The notes beneath the pieces were generated by a model, which ran no database searches, was not told where the DNA came from, and saw only the letters and a program-made list of their open reading frames with translations. The position numbers and the translations under genes were made by a program. Source: Nematopogon swammerdamellus (lineage: Eukaryota; Arthropoda; Insecta; Lepidoptera; Adelidae). Taken from it: a DNA stretch of 64,000 bases. Of this stretch, positions 63,230 to 64,000 are shown one piece after another. Every line of letters begins with the position of its first letter. Within the stretch, counting starts at the first letter, position 1. Location: the NCBI GenBank assembly GCA_946902875.1, contig OX336351.1:5219142-5283141 (forward strand), in the 5' to 3' direction.

Positions 63230-63600
63230 TAATTCTAATTCAGTTTCAGTTTCAGTTTATTTAGATAAAAGAGAAAACATGTAGATTTACCCCACCGGGA
63301 AACAGGCGTGACGCTATGTATGTATGTATGTAGATTCTTAATAAAAACAGACTTAGATGTGAATATAAATAAAAAACTTATAGAATCTTATACTTATAGA
63401 AATAGACTCATATACCTACTAGACCTAAATTACATTTTTTATTTTGTGTTTTCTACCATGTTTGGTTTCTGCCCCCCAAAATAGCACTATGAGGGGCAGT
63501 GCTTCTAATGTTACAAATAGAACGGGCAGAGTATATAATTTAATAAAATAATTCTAAACTAACACTGAGTATAACATTGTTTTTTTTACGATACAGTTTT
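63230..63600 (-). mobile_element. LINE 3' UTR with (AACTGA)n tail, plus RTE tail scrap
   Basis: AGTTTCAGTTTCAGTTTATT at 63240-63262 is a hexamer tail like those ending LINEs here. 63285-63335 carries CCCCACCGGGAAACAGGCGT and (TATG)3 of the RTE-like family, apparently nested. The rest is AT-rich UTR-like DNA. Confidence 0.5.
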
Positions 63601-63618
63601 ATTGTGTTGAAAGAGTCT

Positions 63619-63669
63619 GTCTGTGTGTGTGTGTGTGTGTGTGAGGGTGTGTGTGTGTGTGTGTGTGTG
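63619..63669. repeat. (TG)n microsatellite
   Basis: About 50 bp of TG repeats with one AGGG interruption. Confidence 0.95.
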
Positions 63670-64000
63670 ATTATTGAGTATTATAAGTATTGACATTACA
63701 TTACATCAAACGGTTACAATAAAGTCAGAATAAGAATGAGAAATAGCTAACAATATTGAAAGAGCAATTTTACTTCAATATAAGCTAAAGATTATACAAC
63801 GAACATGATTCGGTTACGCCGCCAGACGTCTGAAACTGCGCAAAATATTCCGACATAAATGCAAAGTTAGTTTCGCAACTCCTAAACCGCAAGTGTAACT
63901 TCGTTGTCAACTCCCCGTAACCGGGCCGCAGATTCCTACCGCCAACTTTTATATTACTTACCGAGAATTTAATACAACAACCACACGTTTAAGAAAGACT
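63670..64000. other. Unassigned
   Basis: Nothing recognised up to the window end. Confidence 0.4.

Overview
The window looks like a repeat-dense stretch of an insect nuclear genome, most likely a moth or butterfly. The evidence is AT-rich DNA with no operons or bacterial genes, tRNA-derived SINEs with A-tails, APE-type and RLE-type non-LTR retrotransposons, many foldback/MITE-like palindromes, and 3' ends (such as a GCGAGCGAAGCCGCGGGC motif and a (TATG)n-ended LINE) that from general knowledge are typical of Lepidoptera. The taxon is an inference; no host protein-coding gene could be recognised. The only candidate host exon is a GC-rich stretch with a short start and a splice-donor consensus near 33960-34150.

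Long coding regions. All three belong to retrotransposons on the minus strand. (1) 12097-16960 is a nearly complete two-ORF LINE: ORF1 has a coiled coil and an SGNH-esterase-like domain that lacks the usual catalytic serine; ORF2 (endonuclease plus reverse transcriptase) carries one nonsense codon and one single-base deletion. (2) 17060-20150 holds an intact 976-residue single-ORF element with an N-terminal zinc finger, a YLDD reverse transcriptase and a C-terminal restriction-like endonuclease (R2-like architecture). (3) 52787-56215 is a 5'-truncated LINE with an intact 1018-residue ORF2 frame and the end of ORF1. Degraded LINE tails are scattered elsewhere.

Short elements. About 30 SINE copies or pieces form a modular family set. 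Three different heads (a tRNA/5S rRNA chimera, a class-II tRNA-like head, and a non-tRNA 'V' head) are joined to related bodies. SINE-A, SINE-V and SINE-B share a central core; SINE-Q has the V head with a different body. I use these working names throughout: A (tRNA/5S head), B (Ser/Leu-tRNA-like head), V (V head with the A body), Q. Other working names are family E (gradient repeat with a GACA/TCTG core), J (about 290 bp repeat of unknown type), K (A-rich, CCCGACT-ended elements), N and P (elements ending in the GCGAGCGAAGCCGCGGGC motif), and R (a MITE).

Structural DNA. Striking inverted repeats include a 645 bp foldback with 260 bp arms (41253-41897), a 1 kb foldback built from about 68 bp tandem units (36810-37815), two palindromic tRNA-like elements (4409-4700, 21579-21863), a tRNA-like 48 bp hairpin (32255-32358) and a 52 bp perfect palindrome with an 8 bp duplication (39888-39939). 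There is also a 370 bp CTCCCT array with strong G-quadruplex potential and several other tandem arrays.

Taken together the window is a graveyard and nursery of transposable elements with repeated nesting: SINEs inside MITEs, palindromes inside SINEs, and family E placed at the A-tails of other elements. Regions not listed as repeats show nothing I can identify.
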